Of a DNA stretch of 36,891 nt, positions 9,201 through 16,990 are shown in pieces. The notes beneath the pieces were generated by a model, which saw only the letters and a program-made list of their open reading frames with translations, was not told the DNA's origin and searched no databases. The DNA comes from Lysobacter sp. (GTDB taxonomy: Bacteria; Pseudomonadota; Gammaproteobacteria; Xanthomonadales; Xanthomonadaceae): the NCBI GenBank assembly GCA_030151365.1, contig JASLDW010000037.1:1-36891 (forward strand), written 5' to 3'. A program made the translations under genes and the position numbers. Each line of letters starts with the position of its first letter. Position 1 is the first letter of the stretch.

Positions 9201-10137
9201 CCAGCGCCTGATGGGCATCGCGGATCTCGCGTTCGCCAGGCAGGAAGATCAAGGTGTCGCCGAGCGGATTCTCGCGGGTGATTTCGTCGCAGGCGGCGAC
9301 GATGCCGTCGAGCACCGTGCGTTCGCCGCCCTCCTCGCCTTCTCCTTCAAGTGGACGATGACGGATCTCCACCGGATACGTGCGGCCTTCCACTTCCACC
9401 ACCGGCGCGCCGCCAAAATGCGCGGCGAAACGCCCGGTATCGATGGTCGCGGAGGTGACGATCAGCTTCAGGTCGGGCCGCTTCGGCAGCAGTTGCCTGA
9501 GATAGCCGAGCAGGAAATCGATGTTGAGGCTGCGTTCGTGCGCCTCGTCGATGATGATGGTGTCATAACGCGACAACCAGCGATCGGAATGGATCTCCGC
9601 CAGCAGGATGCCGTCGGTCATGAACTTGATCGCAGTGGTGTCGCCGACCTGGTCGTTGAAACGCACCTGGTAGCCGACCGCACCACCCATCGGCACCTGC
9701 AACTCCTCGGCCACGCGACGCGCCACCGAACGCGCGGCGATCCGGCGCGGCTGGGTGCAACCGATCACCCCCGCCTGCCCGCGTCCGGCCAGCAGGCACA
9801 GCTTCGGCAACTGCGTGGTCTTGCCGGAACCGGTCTCGCCGGCGATCACCACCACTTGGTGCTTGCGGATCAGCTCGACGATGTCATCGCCGTGCGCGGC
9901 GATCGGCAGGTCGGCATTGAGCGTCGCCGTCGGCAATTGCGCGGCCCGTGCCTCGCGCGCGGCGACCGATGCCTGCAACTTCGCGGTGAAGGCATCGCGC
10001 AAGGCGGCATCGTTCGGCTTCGCCTGCCATTTCGCCAGCAGCCCCAGCAGGCGGCCACGGTCGCGCGTCGACGCGCCGTCGATGGCACGCCGTGCTTGGT
10101 TCAGCTCGGATCGCGGGGGAGTTTCAGCGGGGGACAA
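6241..10137 (-). CDS. hrpA: HrpA, DEAH-box ATP-dependent RNA helicase
   Basis: 1298-residue RNA helicase, nearly the same length as E. coli HrpA (1300). Seen: motif I GETGSGKT (100-107), CTQPRRIAA (127-135), DEAH (197-200), SAT (229-231), then the second RecA domain with NVAETSLTVP and the QRAGRCGR motif VI, followed by the helicase-associated domain and the long HrpA-specific C-terminal region. In enterobacteria HrpA acts in mRNA processing and in clearing stalled ribosomes. The start is TTG at 10137: a TGA lies in frame about 16 codons upstream at 10186-10188 or nearer, no ATG or GTG lies between, and GGAA stands about 9 nt before it. A weak start plus the inverted repeats upstream suggests controlled expression. 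relA follows after 12 nt. Confidence 0.95.
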   Translation of the reverse strand: MSPAETPPRSELNQARRAIDGASTRDRGRLLGLLAKWQAKPNDAALRDAFTAKLQASVAAREARAAQLPTATLNADLPIAAHGDDIVELIRKHQVVVIAGETGSGKTTQLPKLCLLAGRGQAGVIGCTQPRRIAARSVARRVAEELQVPMGGAVGYQVRFNDQVGDTTAIKFMTDGILLAEIHSDRWLSRYDTIIIDEAHERSLNIDFLLGYLRQLLPKRPDLKLIVTSATIDTGRFAAHFGGAPVVEVEGRTYPVEIRHRPLEGEGEEGGERTVLDGIVAACDEITRENPLGDTLIFLPGEREIRDAHQALERRKYRSTEVVPLYARLSAKDQDKVFQPGPKRRIVLATNVAETSLTVPRIRYVVDPGYARVKRYSPRQKLDRLHIEEISQASANQRAGRCGRVADGVCIRLYSEADSAARAEFTDPEIRRSALAGVILRMLSIGLGEIENFPFLEPPDPRAIADGWQQLTELGAIDADRKLTAIGKQMARLPVDVKLSRMLIAAHTRGCLHEMLAIASFLGIQDPRERPADARAAADTAHAQFADPKSEFAGIWNLWEAYRVAHEEMSQSQLRKWAEKNFLGFLRLREWRELHRQLKLQCVELGWSDEANPKGVDYANLHRALIAGLPTQIGHLGDRGVYEGPRGRRFQLFPGSVLAKKPPPWLLSATLLDTEKVWAITNAAIEPDWAIAELPHLLARRHHDPHWSRSQGRVLGSEQISLFGLVLAPKKPVHYGALYPEESRAIFVRDALVTGEINTRSGFLARNLRTLELAREEEAKQRRAGLVVDEEWQARWYLDRLPSHVHNAQALDAWWKSLSKEQQAALEWSRDDLLVADETDAARFPPYLAIGDVRLAVRYRFEPGAVDDGMTLAVPLHLLNALDAAMLSWLAPGFVQDKATALIKSLPKILRRNFVPAPDFGRAFAEAHREPEADAFVSTLARFLKRLSGVDVSAVDFDEAGIEPHLRMNLQLQDESGKNVIASSRDLADLRAKFGARAQRAFAGRAARDLARAGLTTFPDVAIPAQITGDGGIPAFPALHDDGDTVSLHVHAQREVAERHHVEGVRRLLRLALADKLKQARRQLPVQAKTALLYAAIESASPRPGAKTSESDRLREDLVDGAFAALASDGLVAIRDADGFAARRNAIGKTLFAEAMRRLQQAETILSLIADIRARLESKLMGWASGNLDDMRAHLGSLARPGFLREVPVEALAEYPRWLKALSLRAERALRDPAKDQARMLELKPFADALAAVDPADAQARALRWELEELRVATFAQELGVKGGVSAKKLAGRIAGLR

Positions 10138-10196
10138 CGGTCGATTCCAACAAACTCAGGCGCGCGGACAATCGGTCGGCCGCCTATTGTCTCGCG

Positions 10197-10218
10197 TACA
10201 CCTCCATATCGGGGTGTA
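10197..10218. promoter_or_regulatory. Inverted repeat, operator candidate 1 between hrpA and trp
   Basis: TACACC and GGTGTA arms (10197-10202 and 10213-10218) around a 10-nt spacer. The right arm runs on as GGTGTAACCG, matching the second site at 10278-10308. It lies about 60 nt upstream of the hrpA start and 154 nt upstream of the predicted trpL start. Its regulator is unknown. Confidence 0.5.
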
Positions 10219-10277
10219 ACCGCTACGACTCAAGTCAACCGTTCCGCGGCACCGCCATCGCACGACCCCAAATCTCC

Positions 10278-10308
10278 CGGTTACACCCATCAGGTCGAGG
10301 TGTAACCG
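10278..10308. promoter_or_regulatory. Inverted repeat, operator candidate 2 upstream of trp
   Basis: Perfect 10-base arms CGGTTACACC (10278-10287) and GGTGTAACCG (10299-10308) around an 11-nt spacer. Half-site centres are 21 bp apart, two helical turns. The centre is about 69 nt upstream of the predicted trp transcription start and 85.5 bp from the centre of site 1, close to eight turns, so cooperative or looped binding is possible. I do not recognise it as a TrpR or TyrR box. Confidence 0.55.
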
Positions 10309-10326
10309 CCCGGTTCCCGCCCCCTG

Positions 10327-10355
10327 TTGACAGCCGCCCGCCCGTACTGTCTCAT
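10327..10355 (+). promoter_or_regulatory. Candidate trp operon promoter
   Basis: A perfect -35 hexamer TTGACA (10327-10332), a 17-nt spacer and a weak -10 TCTCAT (10350-10355, four of six consensus bases). The start would fall at or next to the A of the trpL ATG at 10362, giving a leaderless leader-peptide mRNA. The weak -10 is the main doubt. Confidence 0.5.
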
Positions 10356-10361
10356 GTGGCA

Positions 10362-10451
10362 ATGCACCATCTCCCCGCCCTCTCCGCTTTCCCGACCACG
10401 CAGCGCGCGTGGTCGTGGCGGCGTGGCTCGGGAGACTCGCCCGGCGCCTGA
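10362..10451 (+). CDS. trpL: trp operon leader peptide (29 residues, Trp at 17 and 19)
   Basis: Short frame starting MHHLPALSAF and containing RAWSWRR, with Trp codons at 10410-10412 and 10416-10418 and TGA at 10449-10451. The two Trp codons lie between RNA segment 1 (10391-10400) and segment 2 (10422-10432) of the attenuator, exactly where a stalled ribosome would cover segment 1 and free segment 2. No Shine-Dalgarno sequence precedes the ATG, and the predicted transcription start coincides with it, so it may be translated as a leaderless message. Sinorhizobium trpL is known to be leaderless, so there is precedent. A GTG at 10356 in the same frame is a less attractive start. Confidence 0.8.
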   Translation: MHHLPALSAFPTTQRAWSWRRGSGDSPGA

Positions 10452-10507
10452 GCGCGCCTGCCTGCCGAATCCCCGAGCCCGGTCCGCAACGACCGGGCTC
10501 TTTTTTT
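10391..10507 (+). terminator. Transcription attenuator of the trp operon
   Basis: All four classical segments can be read. Segment 1 CCCGACCACG (10391-10400) pairs with segment 2 CGTGGCTCGGG (10422-10432) with one bulged C. Segment 2, as GGCTCGGG (10425-10432), can instead pair with CCCGAGCC (10472-10479), which is the antiterminator. The terminator is a perfect 10-bp stem GAGCCCGGTC (10475-10484) / GACCGGGCTC (10491-10500) with a 6-nt loop and seven Ts (10501-10507). A further 9-bp hairpin CGACCACGC / GCGTGGTCG (10393-10401 and 10407-10415) overlaps the Trp codons. trpE starts 16 nt after the T-run. Confidence 0.9.
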
Positions 10508-10522
10508 ATCCGGACCCCAACC

Positions 10523-11911
10523 ATGCTGCTCCGCTACCGACTCCCCGCCGACCTCATCACCCCGCTCTCCGCCTATCTGGCGCTGCGCTCCCACGGCGCC
10601 AGCCTGCTGCTGGAGTCCGCCGACCAGGGCGAACGCGTGGGCCGCCACAGCTTCGTGCTGGTGCAGGACGCCGGCGAAGTGAAGATGAATCCACCGGCCC
10701 ACGGCTGGGTGAAGGCGCTGCGCGATCTCGCCGGCCCGGTCCTGGCGGACCGCGGCACGTTCGACGCCGCCTCGGAACTGCCGCCCGGTCGCGACACCAT
10801 GCCGGTCGGCGTCGGCATCGCCGGTTATGTCGGCTTCGAGGCGGTGATCGCCGACGAACCGACCCTGCAGCTGCCCAATCGCGACTCGCTCGGCTTGCCG
10901 ACGGTATGGGCGCGCCGCTTCGACGCCGCCCTCGTCTTCGATCATCTCCACCAGGTCGCCGAACTGCAGGTGCTGGGCGACGACGAGGCCGCATTGCGCC
11001 AGCGTCTCCTCACCCTGCGCTTCGCCCTCTCGCAGCCGGTGCAGGCGCGGGAAGACGCCGGATCGCCGCGCGCCTTCGCGACGATCAGGCGCGCCGATTA
11101 CGAAGCGCACGTCCACAACGCGCAAACGCTGATCCACGATGGCGATGTCTACCAATTGGTGCCGAGCCAGCGCCTGCGCATCGAACAGCCGCCGTCGCCG
11201 CTCACCGCCTATCGCCGCATGCGCCGGCTCAATCCCAGCCCCTATGGCTTCCTGCTGGAATGGGACGGATTCGCACTGGCCGGCGCGTCGCCGGAAATGC
11301 TGGTGCGGGTGAACGGTGATGAAGCCGAAACCCTCCCGATCGCCGGCACGGTGCCGCGCGGTGGCGATGACGCCGAGGACGCCGCGCGTTTCGAGGCGTT
11401 GCGCAACGATCCCAAGGAACTCGCCGAGCACCAGATGCTGGTCGATCTCGCCCGCAACGATTTGGGTCGCTGTGCCGCGCCCGGTGGCGTGCATGTGGAG
11501 AAGCCGCTGGCCCTGCAACGCACCAGCCACGTGCTGCACCTCACCACTACCGTGAAGGCGAAATTGCGCAACGGCATCGATGCGCTCGACGTGCTGGCCT
11601 CGTGCTTCCCCGCCGGCACCGTCAGCGGCGCACCGAAACTGCGCGCGGCCAAACGCATCGCCGAAATGGAACAGGACACCCGCGGCCCCTATGCCGGTGC
11701 GTTGATCAAGCTCGGCGCCGATGGCACCTTCGACAGCGCGCTGATCCTGCGCACCGCGGTCTACGCCAATGGTCACGCCTGGCTGCAGGCCGGTGCCGGC
11801 ATCGTCCGCGCATCCGATGCACACAAGGAATACATGGAAACCCTGCACAAACTCGGTGCCCCCGCCGCCGCGATGGGTGTCTCGCTGAACGCTCTGGAGG
11901 GCGCGGAATGA
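10523..11911 (+). CDS. trpE: Anthranilate synthase component I
   Basis: 462 residues; with TrpG it turns chorismate and glutamine into anthranilate, the first committed step of tryptophan synthesis. Seen: the tryptophan feedback-binding LLES motif (29-32), DGDVYQLVPSQR, ETLPIAGTVPRG, DLARNDLGR, FPAGTVSGAPK and QAGAGIVRAS, all chorismate-binding-domain signatures. E. coli TrpE is 520 residues and many are near 500, so this is a short version, trimmed mostly in the N-terminal half. The ATG follows the attenuator T-run by 16 nt, with only a weak ribosome site (CCGGAC). Stop and trpG start overlap as ATGA, with GGAGG before the trpG ATG. Confidence 0.95.
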   Translation: MLLRYRLPADLITPLSAYLALRSHGASLLLESADQGERVGRHSFVLVQDAGEVKMNPPAHGWVKALRDLAGPVLADRGTFDAASELPPGRDTMPVGVGIAGYVGFEAVIADEPTLQLPNRDSLGLPTVWARRFDAALVFDHLHQVAELQVLGDDEAALRQRLLTLRFALSQPVQAREDAGSPRAFATIRRADYEAHVHNAQTLIHDGDVYQLVPSQRLRIEQPPSPLTAYRRMRRLNPSPYGFLLEWDGFALAGASPEMLVRVNGDEAETLPIAGTVPRGGDDAEDAARFEALRNDPKELAEHQMLVDLARNDLGRCAAPGGVHVEKPLALQRTSHVLHLTTTVKAKLRNGIDALDVLASCFPAGTVSGAPKLRAAKRIAEMEQDTRGPYAGALIKLGADGTFDSALILRTAVYANGHAWLQAGAGIVRASDAHKEYMETLHKLGAPAAAMGVSLNALEGAE

Positions 11912-12483
11912 TTTTGCTGATCGATGCATTGGACAGTTTCACTTACAACCTCGTGCAGGCCTTCCAGGCGCTGGGCGAGGAAGTCGAAGTCGCGCGCTTC
12001 GACCAGATCACGCTCGACGATGTGCGCCAACGCAATCCGGAACTGATCGTGCTGTCGCCGGGACCGGGCCATCCCACCGAATGCAGGATCCATGTCGACA
12101 TCGCCGCCAGCGATCTCGCCATCCCGGTGTTCGGCGTCTGCCTCGGACAGCAGGCGCTGGCGGCGGGTAGCGGTGGTCGCGTGACGCATGCGCGCGAACC
12201 GTTGCACGGCGAAGCGACGCCGGTGGAACACGACGGCACCGGCGTGTTCGCGAATTTGCCGCAGCCATTTATGGTCGGCCGCTACCACAGCCTGATCGTC
12301 GATGACGCCACCTTGCCGCCGGAATGGCAGATCACAGCGCGCTCGGAATCGGGCGAACCGATGGCGATGGCGCATCGCACGTTGCCGCGCTGGGGCGTGC
12401 AATTCCATCCCGAAAGCATCCTCACTCCCGATGGTCCGGCGCTGCTCGCCAACGTCTTGCGCCTCTCAGGTCTGCGTCCATGA
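11908..12483 (+). CDS. trpG: Anthranilate synthase component II (glutamine amidotransferase)
   Basis: 191-residue class I glutamine amidotransferase that feeds ammonia to TrpE. Seen: N-terminal ILLIDALDSFTYNL, LSPGPGHP (oxyanion region), the nucleophile elbow GVCLGQQAL, and the His-Glu pair in FHPES near the C-terminus. The elbow has Gln where most TrpG/PabA proteins have His after GVCLG, and the usual PGPG-TP-AG loop reads PGPGHPTECR, so this protein is divergent but keeps the Cys-His-Glu triad. It overlaps trpE and trpD by 4 nt each (ATGA). PabA is the alternative, but the full trp operon decides for TrpG. Confidence 0.94.
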   Translation: MILLIDALDSFTYNLVQAFQALGEEVEVARFDQITLDDVRQRNPELIVLSPGPGHPTECRIHVDIAASDLAIPVFGVCLGQQALAAGSGGRVTHAREPLHGEATPVEHDGTGVFANLPQPFMVGRYHSLIVDDATLPPEWQITARSESGEPMAMAHRTLPRWGVQFHPESILTPDGPALLANVLRLSGLRP

Positions 12484-13511
12484 CACTGCTCACTTCCCAC
12501 AATCCGATCCGTCCGCTGCAGGCCGACACCGCGGCGGAATTGATGCGGACCTTCGTCGACCAGGACACCGATGCCTTGCTGGTTGGCGCATGTTTGGCCT
12601 TGCTCGCGCAACGCGATCCCACTGCCGAAGAACTGCACGCATTTGCCTCCGTCCTGTTGGCGGAAGCGCAACCCTTCGATCGCGGCGATCTCGCCGTGCT
12701 CGATGTCGTCGGCACCGGTGGCGACGGCGCATCCACGCCCAACCTCAGCACCCTGTCCAGCCTGCTGGTGGCGCATCTCGGCATGCCGGTGGCCAAGCAC
12801 GGCAATCGCGCAGCGACTTCCACCTGCGGCAGCGCCGACCTGATGGAAGCGCTCGGCTACGATCTGGCGCGCGTACCGGCGCAACTCAAGCGGGATCTCG
12901 CGACGCACAACTTCGCCTTCCTGTTTGCGCCTGCCTACCACCCGCTACTCGGTCGGCTGCGCGAAATCCGCCGTCGACTCGGCATTCCCACCATCTTCAA
13001 CCTGCTCGGTCCGCTGCTGAATCCGGCGCGCCCGGCGTACCAGGTGCTTGGCGTGGCGCGTGACACATTGCTGGAACCGATGGCCGGGGCGCTGGCGCAA
13101 GGCGAGTTGCAGCGCGGCTTCGTCATCCACGGCAAGAATGCGCAGGGCGACGGCATGGATGAAGCGTCGATCGAAGGTCCGACTCGCGTGCTGGAACTGC
13201 GCGATGGCAAGGTGCAGGCGATGGAAGTGCTGGTGCCACGCGACCTCGGCATTCCCGCGCCGGGACGCGATGCATTGCGCGTCGAAGATCGCACCCAGGC
13301 GCTGGCGGTCGCGCGCGGCTGCCTGCGGGGATCGCGCTCGCCCGATTTCCGGCCCGCCGTCGCCGATGCCGTCGCGCTGCAGGCCGGCCTCGGTTTGCTG
13401 CTGCATCGGAATGCGTCGTTGTCGGAACTGCCGGCAGCCATGTGTGAATGCCGCGACGTGCTGGAGAACGGCTTCGAGGCGCCCTTGCCAACCCAGGAGA
13501 TCGCGGCATGA
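12480..13511 (+). CDS. trpD: Anthranilate phosphoribosyltransferase
   Basis: 343 residues; joins anthranilate and PRPP to give phosphoribosyl-anthranilate. Seen: the PRPP/magnesium loop GTGGDGASTPNLST, the anthranilate-binding KHGNR followed by AATSTCGSADLMEALG, and GDGMDEASI with the second metal-binding DE. The segment after KHGNR usually reads like SVSSKSG or AASSRSG, so AATSTCG is unusual. The N-terminal helical domain and PYNP-like barrel are of normal length. The start is the ATG that overlaps trpG by 4 nt. Confidence 0.95.
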   Translation: MTLLTSHNPIRPLQADTAAELMRTFVDQDTDALLVGACLALLAQRDPTAEELHAFASVLLAEAQPFDRGDLAVLDVVGTGGDGASTPNLSTLSSLLVAHLGMPVAKHGNRAATSTCGSADLMEALGYDLARVPAQLKRDLATHNFAFLFAPAYHPLLGRLREIRRRLGIPTIFNLLGPLLNPARPAYQVLGVARDTLLEPMAGALAQGELQRGFVIHGKNAQGDGMDEASIEGPTRVLELRDGKVQAMEVLVPRDLGIPAPGRDALRVEDRTQALAVARGCLRGSRSPDFRPAVADAVALQAGLGLLLHRNASLSELPAAMCECRDVLENGFEAPLPTQEIAA

Positions 13512-14317
13512 GCGCGCTGCCCACACTGCATGACGTGTTGCGTGATGCGCAGCTTCCGGCAGGATCGCATCTCACCCGCGTGGTGGAAAGCGAAGCCGCG
13601 CGGATTGCCGAAGCAGCTATTGCACCGGCATCGAAGCGCGATCTCCATGCACGCTTCGAGCAATCCTTGCGCGACACGAAAGCCCGCAACGGTGGCGCGG
13701 TGATCGCCGAATTCAAGCGCGCCTCGCCTTCGCTGGGTCCCTTTGCCGCCGATCGCGATTTCGACACGCAGTTGCAGGCCTATCGCGATGGCGGCGCAGC
13801 CGCCGTGTCGATCCTCGCCGAACCGGCGCTGTTCCGCGGCAGTCCCGATGAAGTCCGCGCTGGCGTGCGTTACGGTATGCCGCGTCTCTACAAGGGCTTC
13901 GTGCTGGACGAACGCCATCTCGACGAAGCCGCAACGGTGGCGCAAGCCGATGCCGTGCTGCTGATCGCCCGCGTGCTTGGCCGACACACTGCCGCCTTCG
14001 CCGACGCCGCACGCGAACGCGGACTCGAGCCGTTGGTGGAATTGCACGAACTCGGCGAGATTCCGTTCGCGCGTGATAGCGGCGCAACGCTGGTCGGCAT
14101 CAACGCGCGCGATCTCGCCAGCTTCGCCATCGGCGCTCCAACCGCCGATCCGCTGCGCGAAGCGTTTCCGGACGCCGTGCTGATCCGCGAATCCGGGTTG
14201 TCCACGCCCGAGGACGCACGCGCGGCGTTCACCCACGGCTTCGACACCGTGCTGATCGGTGAGGCGCTGATGCGCAGCACCGATCCCGTGGCCTTCCTGC
14301 AGGCGTGCAGGACATGA
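13508..14317 (+). CDS. trpC: Indole-3-glycerol-phosphate synthase
   Basis: 269-residue TIM barrel enzyme closing the indole ring from the TrpF product. Visible catalytic positions: Glu and Lys in IAEFKRASPSLG, Lys in YKGFVLDE, Glu in LVELHELGE, Asn in GINARDL and Glu in RESGLS; IGEALM forms part of the phosphate site. Usual family forms are AEIKKASPSKG and NNRDL, so the protein is divergent at flanking positions while keeping the catalytic ones. It is a monofunctional TrpC, not fused to TrpF as in enterobacteria. It overlaps trpD and trpF by 4 nt each. Confidence 0.94.
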   Translation: MSALPTLHDVLRDAQLPAGSHLTRVVESEAARIAEAAIAPASKRDLHARFEQSLRDTKARNGGAVIAEFKRASPSLGPFAADRDFDTQLQAYRDGGAAAVSILAEPALFRGSPDEVRAGVRYGMPRLYKGFVLDERHLDEAATVAQADAVLLIARVLGRHTAAFADAARERGLEPLVELHELGEIPFARDSGATLVGINARDLASFAIGAPTADPLREAFPDAVLIRESGLSTPEDARAAFTHGFDTVLIGEALMRSTDPVAFLQACRT

Positions 14318-14917
14318 GCCTGATCGCCAAGGTCTGCGGCATCACCAACAACGACGACGCGCGCATGGCACTCGCCGCCGGCGCGGACCTGATCGGTTTC
14401 GTGCGCCATCCGGCAAGCCCGCGCCATTGCGAAGAACTGGAATCGGCGAGTGCAGGCATCGGCACGCGCGGCGTGCTGGTCGCGGTCGGCGAGGCCATCG
14501 AACCGATGATCGACGAAGCGGTCGCGCATGGCCTGGGCTGGGTGCAACCGTATCTTCCATCCGGCCTGCGCACCAACGCGTTGGCGCGCACGCACGCTGC
14601 CGGACTGAAACTGCTGCTGCCGTGGCCCGACAGCCCCGACCAGCAAGCGGTCGATGCCGATCTCCATCTATGGGAAACCGCGCCGGCGCTAACCGGCGTG
14701 CATGGCGGTTCCGGGCAAACACATGCCGCGCAATTTCCACCACCGGGACCGTTCCTGCTCGCAGGCGGACTCGATGGCGACAACGTGCGCGAACGCATCA
14801 ACGCGTTAATGCATGAACACCACGGCCAATGTCGTGGCGCCGATGCGGCATCACGCCTCGAAGCATCGCCCGGCCGCAAATCCACATCGAAAGTCCAGCA
14901 ATTCGTGAGCACCGTCC

Positions 14918-14934
<17 letters not shown>
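14314..14934 (+). CDS. trpF: Phosphoribosylanthranilate isomerase, divergent
   Basis: 206-residue TIM barrel that should isomerise phosphoribosyl-anthranilate. Seen: KVCGIT with the catalytic Cys8, SPRHC, HGGSGQTH (130-137), LLAGGLDGDNV (148-158) and a GADAASRLEASPGRKS phosphate region. Two signatures differ. The usual QLHG after the third strand reads WVQPYL (77-81), and the expected LLDT with the catalytic Asp reads LWET (119-122), which would put Glu121 in place of the general acid. Position and the remaining motifs leave little doubt about the family, but activity should not be assumed. It overlaps trpB by 17 nt. Confidence 0.88.
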
Positions 14935-16102
<1,168 letters not shown>

Positions 16103-16843
16103 ATGGACCGCCTCCTCCCCTTCGTCATGGCCGGCGATCCCGCTGTCGACTCGCTCCCGGGATTGCTGCGCGCGGCGAAAGACGCCGGCATCTCCACCAT
16201 CGAGGTCGGCGTGCCGCACTCCGACCCGATCGCCGATGGCCCGGCGCTGCAGGCCGCCGCGCAACGCGCGATCGAGCGCGGCGTCACCGCCGAGTCGGTG
16301 CTGCAGCAACTGGCGACGATCAGCGACAGCCCCGACATCGTGCTGTTCACCTACCTCAACCCGTTGCTGCAGATTGGTGCAGAACGCCTGGTCGAATTGC
16401 TGCGCAAAACGCCGGTGCGTTCGCTGCTGGTGGTCGACCTGCCCTTCGGCGAAGAACCCGGACTCGAAGTCGCATTGCGCGATGCCGGCTACCCGATCGT
16501 TCCCTTGCTGTCGCCGACGACGTCGATCGAACGCGCGCAGAAGTTGCTCGCGGAACGCGCGGATCCCGGCCCGTCGGCGCCTTTCGCGCAACGCTTCGCC
16601 TACGTGGTCGCGCGTCTCGGCATCACCGGCGAAGGCACCCACGACTTCGCACCGATCGCCGCACGTGTCGCCGCATTGCACGCAATCGGCGATCGCCCGC
16701 TCGCGGTCGGCTTCGGATTGTCGGAACCGCAGGCACTGGATAGCATCCGCGCGATGGGCGCGACGCCTGTGGTCGGCACCGCGCTGGTGCAGGCATTGGC
16801 GGTTGGAAAGCCGGCAAACGAGGCGTTCGCTGCTTTCGCTTGA
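16103..16843 (+). CDS. trpA: Tryptophan synthase alpha subunit, short N-terminus
   Basis: 246-residue TIM barrel that cleaves indole-glycerol phosphate and passes indole to TrpB. Seen: IEVGVPHSDPIADGP with catalytic Glu34 and Asp45, a VVARLGITGEG strand matching the usual SR-GVTG, and VGFGLSEPQ with the phosphate region. Most TrpA proteins are about 265-270 residues with catalytic Glu near 49. Here about 15 N-terminal residues (helix 0) are missing, and the start cannot be moved upstream because the codon just before the ATG is the trpB TGA in the same frame. No ribosome site stronger than the trpB tail is seen, so translation is probably coupled to trpB. Confidence 0.93.
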   Translation: MDRLLPFVMAGDPAVDSLPGLLRAAKDAGISTIEVGVPHSDPIADGPALQAAAQRAIERGVTAESVLQQLATISDSPDIVLFTYLNPLLQIGAERLVELLRKTPVRSLLVVDLPFGEEPGLEVALRDAGYPIVPLLSPTTSIERAQKLLAERADPGPSAPFAQRFAYVVARLGITGEGTHDFAPIAARVAALHAIGDRPLAVGFGLSEPQALDSIRAMGATPVVGTALVQALAVGKPANEAFAAFA

Positions 16844-16867
16844 GAGACACGACTGGCGGCGCCGTGC

Positions 16868-16960
16868 GGTTCATCCGCTGTGGCCCACCATTCCGCCGCA
16901 TGGATGCGGCGGAGAGCCTCCATGGATGGATTCACGGCGTGTCGGACACAGCGGATAACC
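16868..16960. repeat. Structured palindromic repeat, copy A
   Basis: Outer arms GGTTcATCCGCTGTG (16868-16882) and CACAGCGGATAACC (16947-16960) pair over 14 bp with one bulge. Inside lie an 8-bp hairpin with a TGGA loop (16893-16912) and a core (16913-16946) beginning GAGCCTCCATGGATG and ending CACGGCGTGTCGGA. Copy B at 18964-19088, in the opposite orientation, shares core, loop and architecture but not the stem sequences. It fills the gap between the convergent ends of trpA and pyrB, where a bidirectional terminator role would fit. Confidence 0.85.
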
Positions 16961-16990
16961 GCTAAAGGCGCACAGCCGGGCGATGTTGTG

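Noticed and set aside
4063..10305. A 2080-codon open frame on the plus strand opposite relA and hrpA
   Set aside because: Its product has no recognisable domains and a His/Arg/Gln-rich composition typical of the complement of GC-rich genes. The opposite strand carries full-length RelA and HrpA with all motifs.
10391..10418. The 9-bp hairpin over the Trp codons as a separate terminator or riboswitch
   Set aside because: It has no T-run and no further structure. It is explained by the pause/segment 1 part of the attenuator.
14305..14313. Upstream ATG in frame with trpF
   Set aside because: It adds MQD inside the trpC end; the ATG at 14314 gives the usual 4-base overlap and starts just before the first strand.
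16868..16960. Short peptide reading through repeat copy A beginning MDGFTAC
   Set aside because: The same peptide-like text (MDVFTAC) appears in copy B on the other strand. It comes from the repeat core, not from a gene.
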